From CAYGTO01 sp964352815 (GTDB lineage: Bacteria; Pseudomonadota; Alphaproteobacteria; Rickettsiales; UBA3002), in the NCBI GenBank assembly GCA_964352815.1, contig CAYGTO010000003.1, positions 124,001-188,000 of the forward strand: 64,000 nucleotides of DNA, written 5' to 3'. Positions 45,085 through 52,167 of the stretch are shown piece after piece. How positions within the stretch are numbered: position 1 is the stretch's first letter; every line of letters starts with the position of its first letter. Made by a program: the position numbers and the translations under genes. The notes under the pieces were generated by a model, which saw nothing but the letters and a program-made list of their open reading frames with translations, ran no database searches and had not been told where the DNA came from.

Positions 45085-45612
45085 ATGGAAACATTGAAGA
45101 AATTTATGAATGGCTGCGCCGATGCAGCAGGCTGGGTGGGCAAAAAAGCCTCTGATTTCCCGCTGCGCATTGAAATGCACCATGATACGCGTCCGAACAC
45201 CACATCGGGCACCTTGATCGTGGAAGCGATCAAATGGGGCACTGTGGCCGCGATTGGTGCGCTCGGATTCTTTGCCTTTGGCCCTGCTTCAACGGTAGGC
45301 ATTGTCCTTATGGCTGTTTCCGGAACCCTCGGCGCCATTAGCCTCTATGACGATATTGGCGGCCTCAAAGACCGCATGGAACGTCGCACCATTCAGCGCA
45401 TGAAACGCCTCAAAGAAGATGCGGGTTTAAGCGAAGAGCAAGTCCTCGATCTCTGCCATAGCTCGGCAGAAAAAGACAAAACCACCTCTCCGGTACACAA
45501 CGCACGCACCGCGCTCGCAGAGCCGATTGAGGCACGCCGCGAAGGCGCCAAGGAAAGCTGGGCCAGCCGCATTTTAGGCGAGCCTGAGCATACGGCCGAA
45601 AAAGCCCGCTAA
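45085..45612 (+). CDS. Hypothetical membrane protein inserted between purQ and purL
   Basis: 175 aa, not recognised. Two close hydrophobic segments at ~50-68 and ~70-90 (WGTVAAIGALGFFAFG.., TVGIVLMAVSGTLGAI) form a probable helical hairpin, followed by a charged, basic cytosolic tail (DRMERRTIQRMKRLKEDAG). AGG lies ~8 nt before the ATG. It lies in the same direction inside the purine cluster but has no known purine link. Confidence 0.65.
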   Translation: METLKKFMNGCADAAGWVGKKASDFPLRIEMHHDTRPNTTSGTLIVEAIKWGTVAAIGALGFFAFGPASTVGIVLMAVSGTLGAISLYDDIGGLKDRMERRTIQRMKRLKEDAGLSEEQVLDLCHSSAEKDKTTSPVHNARTALAEPIEARREGAKESWASRILGEPEHTAEKAR

Positions 45613-45698
45613 ACACCCCTTTTCTCCCGAATGACTGATAAGTTTCGCTTGCTCGAAAAAGCGCTGCCACCTATGGTGCATTCAACCAAAGGAGTGCT

Positions 45699-47921
45699 AT
45701 GTTGTCTGCGAAAAAGAAGGCTGATCAAGCCGATGCATTCGAAATCACCGATGCAATCATCTCTGAGCATGGGCTCACCAGCGACGAATATGCGCTGATC
45801 AAAAAAATCTTGAAACGCGAGCCGAACCTGACCGAACTCGGAATTTTCTCGGTCATGTGGTCAGAGCATTGTTCTTATAAAACCACGCGCAACTGGCTGT
45901 CAAAGCTGCCGACCGAAGGTAAGCACGTGATTTGCGGGCCAGGCGAGAATGCAGGGGTGATTGATTTGGGCGATAATCACGCCGCGATTTTTAAGATGGA
46001 AAGCCATAACCACCCCTCCTTCATCGAGCCGCATCAAGGCGCAGCAACGGGTGTTGGCGGCATTTTGCGCGATGTGTTCACCATGGGCGCACGCCCGATC
46101 GCACTAATGAACGCGCTACGTTTCGGCGACCCGGCCCATAGCAAAACGCGCCATATTGTGCGCGGCGTCGTTGCAGGCATTGGCCATTACGGCAACTGTG
46201 TCGGCGTGCCAACCGTGGGCGGCGAATGTAATTTCCACCCGGCTTATAATGGCAACCCGCTGGTCAATGCCATGTGCGTCGGCCTCGCCGATAAGGACAA
46301 AATCTTTTACGCCAAAGCCAGCGGCGTTGGCAATCCGGTGCTCTATGTTGGCGCGAAGACGGGCCGTGATGGCATCCATGGCGCGACCATGGCGTCGGCC
46401 GAGTTTGACGAAAATACGGAAGAAAAACGCCCGACCGTTCAGGTGGGCGATCCGTTCACCGAGAAGCTGCTCATCGAGGCCTGCCTTGAGCTCATGGCCA
46501 CCGATGCAATCATCGCAATTCAAGATATGGGCGCAGCCGGCCTGACCTGCTCCTCGCTCGAAATGGCTGATAAGGGCGAGCTAGGCATTAAGCTCGACCT
46601 CGACAAAGTGCCAACGCGCGAAGCCAGCATGACGCCATATGAAATCATGCTTTCAGAAAGCCAGGAGCGCATGCTGATGGTGATCAAGCCTGAGCGCGAA
46701 CAGATGGCCTATGACATTATCAAGAAATGGGAACTCGATATTGCGACCGTCGGTGAGCTGACCGATACCGGCCGTATGGAAGTGTTCATGCATGGCGAAT
46801 GCGCGGTGGATATTCCGGTCGCGCCGCTGTCAGACAAAGCCCCGCGCCTGAACCGGCCCTACACGATTCGCCGCGAAGAAATGACGCTTAACGCTGAAGA
46901 TGTTGCCACCACTGATATTGGCCTCGCGCTGCGTAACTTGCTCACTAGCCCGGACATTGCGAGCAAGCGTTGGATTTGGCAGCAATATGATCATATGGTG
47001 ATGAACGACACCGTCGTGCGCCCGGGCAGTGACGCGGCCGTCGTGCGTATTCATGGGACCGAGAAAGCCATCGCCATCAGCACCGATTGCACCCCGCGCT
47101 ATTGCTATGCCGATCCGGTCGAAGGCGGCAAACAGGCGGTGGTCGAAACCTGGCGCAACCTCACCGCCACCGGCGCAACGCCGCTCGCCATCACCAACTG
47201 CCTGAACTTCGGCAACCCTGAAAAAGAAGCGATCATGGGCCAACTTGTCGGCTGTATCGAAGGGATGGCGGAAGCCTGCAAGGCGCTTGATTACCCGGTC
47301 GTCTCGGGCAATGTTTCCCTCTATAACGAAACCCATGGCGAAGGTATTTTGCCAACGCCCGCCATTGGCGGTGTCGGGCTTTTGGAAGATGTGGAGAAGC
47401 GCTGCGGCATGGCCTTCACCGAACCTGGCCATGCGATTTTAGTGCTCGGCAAAACCGAGGGCCATCTGGGCGCTTCACTGTACTTGCGTGATTTGGTCGG
47501 CCGTGAAGAGGGCGCGCCGCCGCCGGTCAATCTGGAAGAAGAAAAATATATCGGTGAATTTGTCCGCGGCCTCATTTCCGTCGGTTTGCTTTCCGCCTGC
47601 CACGACATTAGCGATGGTGGCTTACTCGTCGCACTCGCCGAAATGTGTTTCGCCTATGAAATCGGCGCCGAAATCGCCTTCCCACCCGAAATCATGCCGC
47701 ATGCCTATGCGTTTGGCGAAGATCAGGGCCGCTACCTCATCGCCATGCCCGCGAAGAAGAAGGAAGAAATCATGCTTAAACTCAATACAGCTGATATTGA
47801 TTTCTTTGATTTGGGTGAGACCAAGGGCGATCAGTTGATTGTGCGCGGCCTGACCTCCATTCCGATTTCACATTTGAAAGAATCACACGAGGCCTGGCTA
47901 CCGGGGTATATGAGTTCGTGA
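45699..47921 (+). CDS. purL: FGAM synthase large subunit PurL (small form)
   Basis: 740 aa. ATP-dependent amidation of FGAR, working with PurQ and PurS; this is the short PurL without the fused glutaminase. Motifs: MWSEHCSYK, HNHPSFIEPHQGAATG (catalytic His/Glu loop), GAAGLTCSSLEMA, and the second half NVSLYNETHG, HDISDGGLLVALAE. AAAGGAG lies 4 nt upstream of the ATG. Confidence 0.98.
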   Translation: MLSAKKKADQADAFEITDAIISEHGLTSDEYALIKKILKREPNLTELGIFSVMWSEHCSYKTTRNWLSKLPTEGKHVICGPGENAGVIDLGDNHAAIFKMESHNHPSFIEPHQGAATGVGGILRDVFTMGARPIALMNALRFGDPAHSKTRHIVRGVVAGIGHYGNCVGVPTVGGECNFHPAYNGNPLVNAMCVGLADKDKIFYAKASGVGNPVLYVGAKTGRDGIHGATMASAEFDENTEEKRPTVQVGDPFTEKLLIEACLELMATDAIIAIQDMGAAGLTCSSLEMADKGELGIKLDLDKVPTREASMTPYEIMLSESQERMLMVIKPEREQMAYDIIKKWELDIATVGELTDTGRMEVFMHGECAVDIPVAPLSDKAPRLNRPYTIRREEMTLNAEDVATTDIGLALRNLLTSPDIASKRWIWQQYDHMVMNDTVVRPGSDAAVVRIHGTEKAIAISTDCTPRYCYADPVEGGKQAVVETWRNLTATGATPLAITNCLNFGNPEKEAIMGQLVGCIEGMAEACKALDYPVVSGNVSLYNETHGEGILPTPAIGGVGLLEDVEKRCGMAFTEPGHAILVLGKTEGHLGASLYLRDLVGREEGAPPPVNLEEEKYIGEFVRGLISVGLLSACHDISDGGLLVALAEMCFAYEIGAEIAFPPEIMPHAYAFGEDQGRYLIAMPAKKKEEIMLKLNTADIDFFDLGETKGDQLIVRGLTSIPISHLKESHEAWLPGYMSS

Positions 47922-47930
47922 TATTTTTAT

Positions 47931-48089
47931 TGTCATCCTCGGGGCTTTTGTCAGCAAGACAAAAGAACCCGGGGATCCAGAATCTAAAAGGTCAGAAGAC
48001 CTTTTAGATTTCTCATGAAGTCTACTGACTTCATGAGAATGGATTGCCTGGATGCGTTCGCTTACTGCTCACTTACCGTGGCAATGACA
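47931..48089 (+). repeat. A-type nested-hairpin repeat, copy 2 (purL-bolA)
   Basis: 159 bp, same ends and first hairpin as copy 1 (h1 47945-47965). h2 47981-48010 has 13-bp arms with loop AGAA, and h3 48012-48037 has 11-bp arms with loop TACT. The arm sequences of h2 and h3 differ entirely from copy 1 but are perfectly self-complementary. It ends 23 nt before the bolA ATG. Confidence 0.9.
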
Positions 48090-48112
48090 CCAACTGTGAA
48101 AAGGAGACCACC

Positions 48113-48346
48113 ATGCCGATGAGCCAAACCGAAATCGAATCACGCATCAAAGCCGCCCTGCCCGATGCTGACATCCAGATGATCGCGCTGGTCGATGATG
48201 GTGATCACTGGGAAATCACCGTGACCGACGCCACGTTTGAAGGCAAAAGTCGCGTGCAACAGCACCAAATGATCTACGCCGCCCTCGGCAGTGATATGGG
48301 CACCACGCTCCATGCGCTGTCAGTGAAGACGAAATTGCCGGCATAG
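48113..48346 (+). CDS. bolA: BolA/IbaG-family protein
   Basis: 77 aa. Small protein that pairs with monothiol glutaredoxins in Fe-S handling. Helix-turn pattern with IESRIKAALPDADIQ, then DHWEITVTDATFEGKSRVQQHQ (the [2Fe-2S]-ligand/nucleic-acid region) and LHALSVKTKLP at the end. AAGGAG lies 6 nt upstream of this ATG; the longer ORF would include the A-type repeat and is not supported. The pairing with grxD is conserved. Confidence 0.92.
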   Translation: MPMSQTEIESRIKAALPDADIQMIALVDDGDHWEITVTDATFEGKSRVQQHQMIYAALGSDMGTTLHALSVKTKLPA

Positions 48347-48394
48347 CTTGCATTTTGTGAGTTTTTCTCTATCTAAGAGGAAAAGGAGATTCCC

Positions 48395-48727
48395 ATGACC
48401 GACACCGCCCAAACCATCCAATCGACCATCGAGAATAACGACATTGTGCTCTATATGAAGGGCTCAAAGAAACTGCCACAATGTGGCTTTTCCGGGCTTG
48501 TCGTCACCGTGATGGAACGCCTTGGCGTCGATGAATATCAAGACATCGATGTGCTGCGCGACCCGGAAATTCGTCAGGGCATCAAGGATTTCTCAAACTG
48601 GCCGACCATCCCACAGCTCTACATTAAAGGCGAATTCATTGGCGGCGCCGATATCGTCCGCGAAATGTATGAGTCCGGCGAGCTCGAACAGCTCCTCAAA
48701 GATAAAGGCATTCGGGCAGCGGCATAA
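48395..48727 (+). CDS. grxD: Monothiol glutaredoxin Grx4
   Basis: 110 aa. CGFS-type glutaredoxin that binds a bridging [2Fe-2S] cluster with GSH and BolA. Motifs: IVLYMKGSKKLPQCGFSG (active Cys), NWPTIPQLYIKGEFIGGADI (cis-Pro and GSH site). AAGGAG lies 5-6 nt upstream. It abuts the next convergent gene with no gap. Confidence 0.96.
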   Translation: MTDTAQTIQSTIENNDIVLYMKGSKKLPQCGFSGLVVTVMERLGVDEYQDIDVLRDPEIRQGIKDFSNWPTIPQLYIKGEFIGGADIVREMYESGELEQLLKDKGIRAAA

Positions 48728-49303
48728 TTAAAACCCGCGGCCTTGATCTTTCTCTTTCCCCGGTACTTGCTGCACATTATTCGATAGCTCTCCCAAGCTG
48801 CTCAAATTCGCGAGCTGCATCGTCGTGAAAATACCTTTTTTTGCCAGTTCCATCCCAATATTCTCAACCTCTCGCTCTGCCCCGGGGCGCACCAGAAACG
48901 CCTCTTTGAGACGCTTCAGCGTCTCGCGCGAAAAGAAATAGGCCAGCCACCCCTGACGCACCGCTTCTTTTTTGCGCTCTTGCTCCGCCTCGCGCTGACG
49001 CTCGAGAATGGCTTTGAGCAGCTGCGCTTTTTCAGCATCGAGCGCCTGGACAATTTCTTGCACTTTTCGCACCAGCTCCTGACGCATCGTATCGTTCATA
49101 TGCTCAACAATTTCCGCGATGAGAAGATCCACATCCTTATTCCCCGCCAACACCTGCTCGACGATCAGATCAATGTCGTTCTGATAGAGCTTGAGCAGCT
49201 CTTCCGGGTCATAGCCGGCCGGCTTCCCCGCGCGCAGAAAGCCCACCGCGGTGAACATCACCTGGTTGATATTGGCTTTCTTGAGCTGTTTGGGCATGGG
49301 CAT
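48728..49303 (-). CDS. Hypothetical coiled-coil protein
   Basis: 191 aa, not recognised. N-terminal helical part (LLKLYQNDIDLIVEQVLAG..), then a long Glu/Lys/Arg coiled coil (~80-115: AEKAQLLKAILERQREAEQE), then a basic C-terminus. No membrane segment. It converges on grxD. Upstream is the D-type repeat copy 2 and the rpsD terminator. Function unknown. Confidence 0.65.
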   Translation of the reverse strand: MPMPKQLKKANINQVMFTAVGFLRAGKPAGYDPEELLKLYQNDIDLIVEQVLAGNKDVDLLIAEIVEHMNDTMRQELVRKVQEIVQALDAEKAQLLKAILERQREAEQERKKEAVRQGWLAYFFSRETLKRLKEAFLVRPGAEREVENIGMELAKKGIFTTMQLANLSSLGELSNNVQQVPGKEKDQGRGF

Positions 49304-49344
49304 TTCTGCAGTTTACTGGAATCCGCGCCAGAATCAAATGCGAG

Positions 49345-49367
49345 ATCCTGCGGTCGCGCCGCGGGAT
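49345..49367. repeat. GC-rich hairpin in the 49303-49548 gap
   Basis: ATCCTGCGG (49345-49353), loop TCGCG, CCGCGGGAT (49359-49367). Perfect outer arms except one G-T pair. It may be a fragment of the C/B repeat type or a weak transcription stop. Confidence 0.4.
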
Positions 49368-49404
49368 GGCATATACAAATATTGGAACGAGGTCAGCAGA
49401 CCGA

Positions 49405-49463
49405 GCCTTTAGTGCGCGAAGCGCTTAGGTTCATCGCGCGTAACAGCAGTGCAGCGCGGGAAC
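49405..49463 (-). repeat. D-type dispersed repeat, copy 2 (inverted)
   Basis: The reverse complement is nearly identical to 718-776, including GCACTGCTGTTACGCGCGAT, and shares the following CCTAA..ACTAAAGG words. It lies between the 48728-49303 gene and the rpsD terminator. Confidence 0.75.
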
Positions 49464-49469
49464 AAACGC

Positions 49470-49500
49470 AAAAAACAAAAAGGCCGCCCGAAGGCGGCCC
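49470..49500 (-). terminator. Rho-independent terminator of rpsD
   Basis: On the minus strand: GGCCGCC, loop TTCG, GGCGGCC, then TTTTTGTTTTTT (plus-strand 49470-49481). A stable tetraloop hairpin ~50 nt after the rpsD stop. Confidence 0.9.
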
Positions 49501-49547
49501 AAGCTCAGACAAGCATCTCGCTTTCTCAAGCGGGATGGATAACGGGA

Positions 49548-50165
49548 TTAACGTGAATAGAATTCCACCACGAGGTTTGGCTCCATCTGCACCGGATACG
49601 GGATATCCATCAGCTGTGGCACGCGTTTGAAGGTGCCTTTGAAGCCTTGATCTTCTAACACAATATATTCTGGTGTTTCGCGCTCAGCGCTGCCCACCGC
49701 TTCAATCACCATCGGAATCTGGCGTGACTTTTCTTTCACTTCCACCACATCGCCGACTTTTAGGCGGTAGCTTGGAATGTTAATTTTTTTGCCATTCACT
49801 TTCACATGACCGTGATTCACGAACTGGCGCGCCGCGAAGACGGTTGGCACCACGCGCATGCGGTAGATCACCGCATCCAGGCGCTGCTCAAGCAAGCCAA
49901 CGAGATTCTCTGACGTATCGCCTCTCAGGCGCACGGCTTCCGCATAAATGCGGCGGAACTGTTTTTCCGTCAGATCGCCATAATATTTTTTCAATTTTTG
50001 CTTCGCGCGCAGCTGCGTTCCGAAGTCAGACAGCTTGCGGCGGCGGAGCGGCCCATGCTGACCTGGCGTATATGAACGGCGGTTAACAGGGTCTTTTGCG
50101 CGGCCCCAAAGGCTCTCACCTAGGCTACGGCTAATTTTGTATTTAACAGGACTTCTACGACTCAT
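49548..50165 (-). CDS. rpsD: 30S ribosomal protein S4
   Basis: 205 aa. Primary 16S rRNA-binding protein of the small subunit. N-terminal KYKISRSLGESLWG, the S4 RNA-binding domain (RLDAVIYRMRVVPTVFAARQFVNHGHVKVNG region) and the C-terminal MEPNLVVEFYSR. Start at 50165 (MSRRSP): GAGGA lies just upstream; a 4-codon longer frame lacks support. Monocistronic, as is common in alphaproteobacteria. Confidence 0.98.
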   Translation of the reverse strand: MSRRSPVKYKISRSLGESLWGRAKDPVNRRSYTPGQHGPLRRRKLSDFGTQLRAKQKLKKYYGDLTEKQFRRIYAEAVRLRGDTSENLVGLLEQRLDAVIYRMRVVPTVFAARQFVNHGHVKVNGKKINIPSYRLKVGDVVEVKEKSRQIPMVIEAVGSAERETPEYIVLEDQGFKGTFKRVPQLMDIPYPVQMEPNLVVEFYSR

Positions 50166-50320
50166 CTTTCCTCGCAATGGTTAGTTCGTTGCTGCTTTCA
50201 CAAGGCGGGCAATATGTGCACCAGTTTCTTGGCTTTGCAGAGAGGAAAGCTGCTCCGAGCTGCAAAGTTCACGTTGGTATAGAAGGATTACTTCGAATGT
50301 CAAGGGGTAATTAGCAAGAC

Positions 50321-50406
50321 CGTCATTCTCGACGGCGCTGCTGCGCATGTCGGGAATCTAACCGATACGATCCCCGAGACGAACAGCAGTTCGCTCGAGG
50401 ATGACG
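50321..50406. repeat. C-type palindrome, copy 4
   Basis: 86 bp bounded by CGTCATTCTCGA and CTCGAGGATGACG, with internal GGCGCTGCTGCGC and GAATCT/GATCCCC words. It lies between the rpsD promoter side and the 50424 gene end, outside any gene. Confidence 0.75.
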
Positions 50407-50423
50407 TTATGGTATTGAAATGA

Positions 50424-51095
50424 TTAAAGCTGTGCTTGCTGCTGTGGTGCGGCTACATTGAGGCCACCATCCAGCGCCATGCTTGCAGTCGCAAGCTGCG
50501 TGCCTGTCATATTGTGCGGCATTTGCGGCGTACCGAAGGCCGGCGCCATCGCCATTTGCTGCGTTGCGTTTTGCAAGACCGCTTCACGCATTTGATTTTC
50601 TGCAGTCAGGCGTTCATTTGCTACGGCAAGTTCCGCACGTTCTGCAGCCAATGCACGTGCTTCTTCACTATCGCCTGAGCTGCGCGTCATGGCTGATACG
50701 GCTGCTAAGCCACCTGCGACGGCGGTAACACCTGCGGCAGGATACAAGAATTTCTTACTGACCATAAAGTTAGCAGTGCCCTTACCAAGGTTATATACCT
50801 TACTTCCTACGTAACCAAGGCCTTTGCCTGTGTAGTTTGCGGCTGCAGCACCTAGAGCATCTGCCTCTAACGCAGTTGCAGCTCTCGCACCACTAGCAGC
50901 CGTTGTAGCCGCTTTACCCACGGTCTCTAAACCTGCTTGATACGCTGGCCCAAGTCTTTGTGCTGTACCAGCTGCGACTTCACTCCCCGCACCCGATAAA
51001 AACTTTGAACCTTTTCTTAAAGGCCAAAGGGCAACTTTACCGATAGTCTCGGGAATTCTTACTGCGCCAGTTGCTAATTTGCCTAACATGCTCAT
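50424..51095 (-). CDS. Hypothetical Ala-rich protein, second gene of orphan pair
   Basis: 223 aa, not recognised. Basic Gly/Ala-rich N-terminal half, one probable membrane helix at ~125-150 (FLYPAAGVTAVAGGLAAVSAM), a short coiled coil (~160-190: ARALAAERAELAVANERL), and a Gln/Ala/Met-rich end. Start at 51095: the ATG follows GGATAG at a normal distance, 10 nt after the first gene ends. Layout resembles its neighbour (hydrophobic Gly/Ala segment, helical region, Gln/Ala/Met tail). Confidence 0.6.
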   Translation of the reverse strand: MSMLGKLATGAVRIPETIGKVALWPLRKGSKFLSGAGSEVAAGTAQRLGPAYQAGLETVGKAATTAASGARAATALEADALGAAAANYTGKGLGYVGSKVYNLGKGTANFMVSKKFLYPAAGVTAVAGGLAAVSAMTRSSGDSEEARALAAERAELAVANERLTAENQMREAVLQNATQQMAMAPAFGTPQMPHNMTGTQLATASMALDGGLNVAAPQQQAQL

Positions 51096-51105
51096 TTTTA
51101 CTATC

Positions 51106-51705
51106 CTATCTCGTTGCTTCCTGCAGCAGGGCGGCGTCTCGCACTTGCCCTTGATACGCTGCTTCATTCATATCCACCGCTGCACTGCCTGGCACACCGC
51201 CGGCAAAGGCTGGGTGCATCGCTTGGCGTGGCTGCGCGCGTTCCATCACAGCCTGCTGCAACATGCCCGCTGCCTGTTCTTGCTGTGCGCGTACATTCAT
51301 CAGCTGACGCGTGGTTTCTTGCTCTGCTTGCAACCCGCGCGCTTGCCCGCGGATCACTTCGTTTTTCTTGCCACCGAGCAGGCCTGTTACTGTTGAGGCC
51401 ACCGCACCGGTTGCACCGCCTACAGGTGTTCCAGCGACGGCTCCAACCAAGCCAGCGCCACCACTAATGATTCCTACAGTGGTTGCTAACGTGGTAAAAA
51501 AGCTCGTTGATGCAACGATTCCCACTGCGCCGCCAACAAGCCCTAGAACAGCTCCGATACCTAATGCAAAGGGTAGCGCCGCAACTGCAAACGCGATTCC
51601 GCCGGCTATGGCGCCTGTAAAACCGCTTTCCGCGGAGCTTTCGAGCACTCTGCGTCCATATGATTTCGGGCGTGCTGTTTCAAAATTAGTTCCATCTAAT
51701 GGCAT
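51106..51705 (-). CDS. Hypothetical Gly/Ala-rich membrane protein, first gene of orphan pair
   Basis: 199 aa, not recognised. A long hydrophobic Gly/Ala/Val region (~30-112, e.g. GAIAGGIAFAVAALPFALGI) could hold three to four membrane helices. The following ~85 residues are Gln/Glu-rich and helical (QAEQETTRQLMNVRAQQEQ). A strong Pho-box-like site lies 60 nt upstream. Glycine-zipper-like composition suggests an inner-membrane or pore-like assembly; that is inference. Confidence 0.6.
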   Translation of the reverse strand: MPLDGTNFETARPKSYGRRVLESSAESGFTGAIAGGIAFAVAALPFALGIGAVLGLVGGAVGIVASTSFFTTLATTVGIISGGAGLVGAVAGTPVGGATGAVASTVTGLLGGKKNEVIRGQARGLQAEQETTRQLMNVRAQQEQAAGMLQQAVMERAQPRQAMHPAFAGGVPGSAAVDMNEAAYQGQVRDAALLQEATR

Positions 51706-51764
51706 GATTCGCTCACATAGTTTTATTTACTATGACTAATCTACCATTTCGCCATTAGCCTGTG

Positions 51765-51786
51765 TGTGACAGTTTTATGACAATTG
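51765..51786 (-). promoter_or_regulatory. Pho-box-like site upstream of orphan pair
   Basis: The minus strand reads TTGTCAT-AAAA-CTGTCAC, almost the PhoB consensus CTGTCAT-A(A/T)A(A/T)-CTGTCAY, with the exact 11-bp period. It lies 60 nt upstream of the ATG at 51705 in the correct orientation. Regulation by PhoB is inferred. Confidence 0.6.
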
Positions 51787-51918
51787 CGGATGGAAATCGC
51801 TTGAGAAGCGATTTTCAACGCAAAATCAGAGAAAGCTTAGCGTTGCAAGGCGAATGCCGCGGCAATGCTTAGCGGATCTGTGGTGTTCGCCCCCGCTCCG
51901 GCCTGCTGGCCTCATGAG

Positions 51919-51943
51919 AAAAAAGCGTTGATAATGCTTTTTT
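51919..51943 (-). terminator. AT-rich hairpin, possible terminator of trmJ
   Basis: AAAAAAGC (51919-51926), 9-nt loop, GCTTTTTT (51936-51943). On the minus strand it gives a stem followed by T-residues, ~225 nt beyond the trmJ stop. The weak AT stem makes this uncertain. Confidence 0.35.
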
Positions 51944-52060
51944 CGAAAATCTCTCCGAGGCTTGCTTTTTATGAGGCGCCTGTCCTCCGAAGCCTTAGCG
52001 AAGGAGGAAGTGTATCGAGCCGATGTAAAAAGCCTAGCCGCAGGTGTGGTTTTTATATTT

Positions 52061-52140
52061 GCTCCTGCTCGGTCTCCTGACCTCGCAATGAGCCTAACGC
52101 CTCCGGCGACTAAAGGGCTTCGCCTACTGGCTGCACGCCC
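52061..52140 (+). repeat. D-type dispersed repeat, copy 3
   Basis: Aligns to 718-796: GCTCC..., CGCAATGAGCCTAACG, then GACTAAAGGGCTTCGCCT and GGCTGC. It ends ~28 nt before the trmJ stop (convergent side). Confidence 0.7.
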
Positions 52141-52167
52141 ATAACAAACTGATTTAATTAATTTTAT

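Larger units (their letters stand above)
51706..52167. other. Intergenic region with Pho-like site, hairpin and D repeat
   Basis: About 460 bp without a convincing gene. It holds the leader of the 51106-51705 gene, the Pho-box-like site (51765-51786), an AT-rich hairpin (51919-51943), a segment (51890-51916) similar to the start of the D repeat, and D-type copy 3 (52061-52140). Short ORFs here lack ribosome sites and overlap the repeats. Confidence 0.6.
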
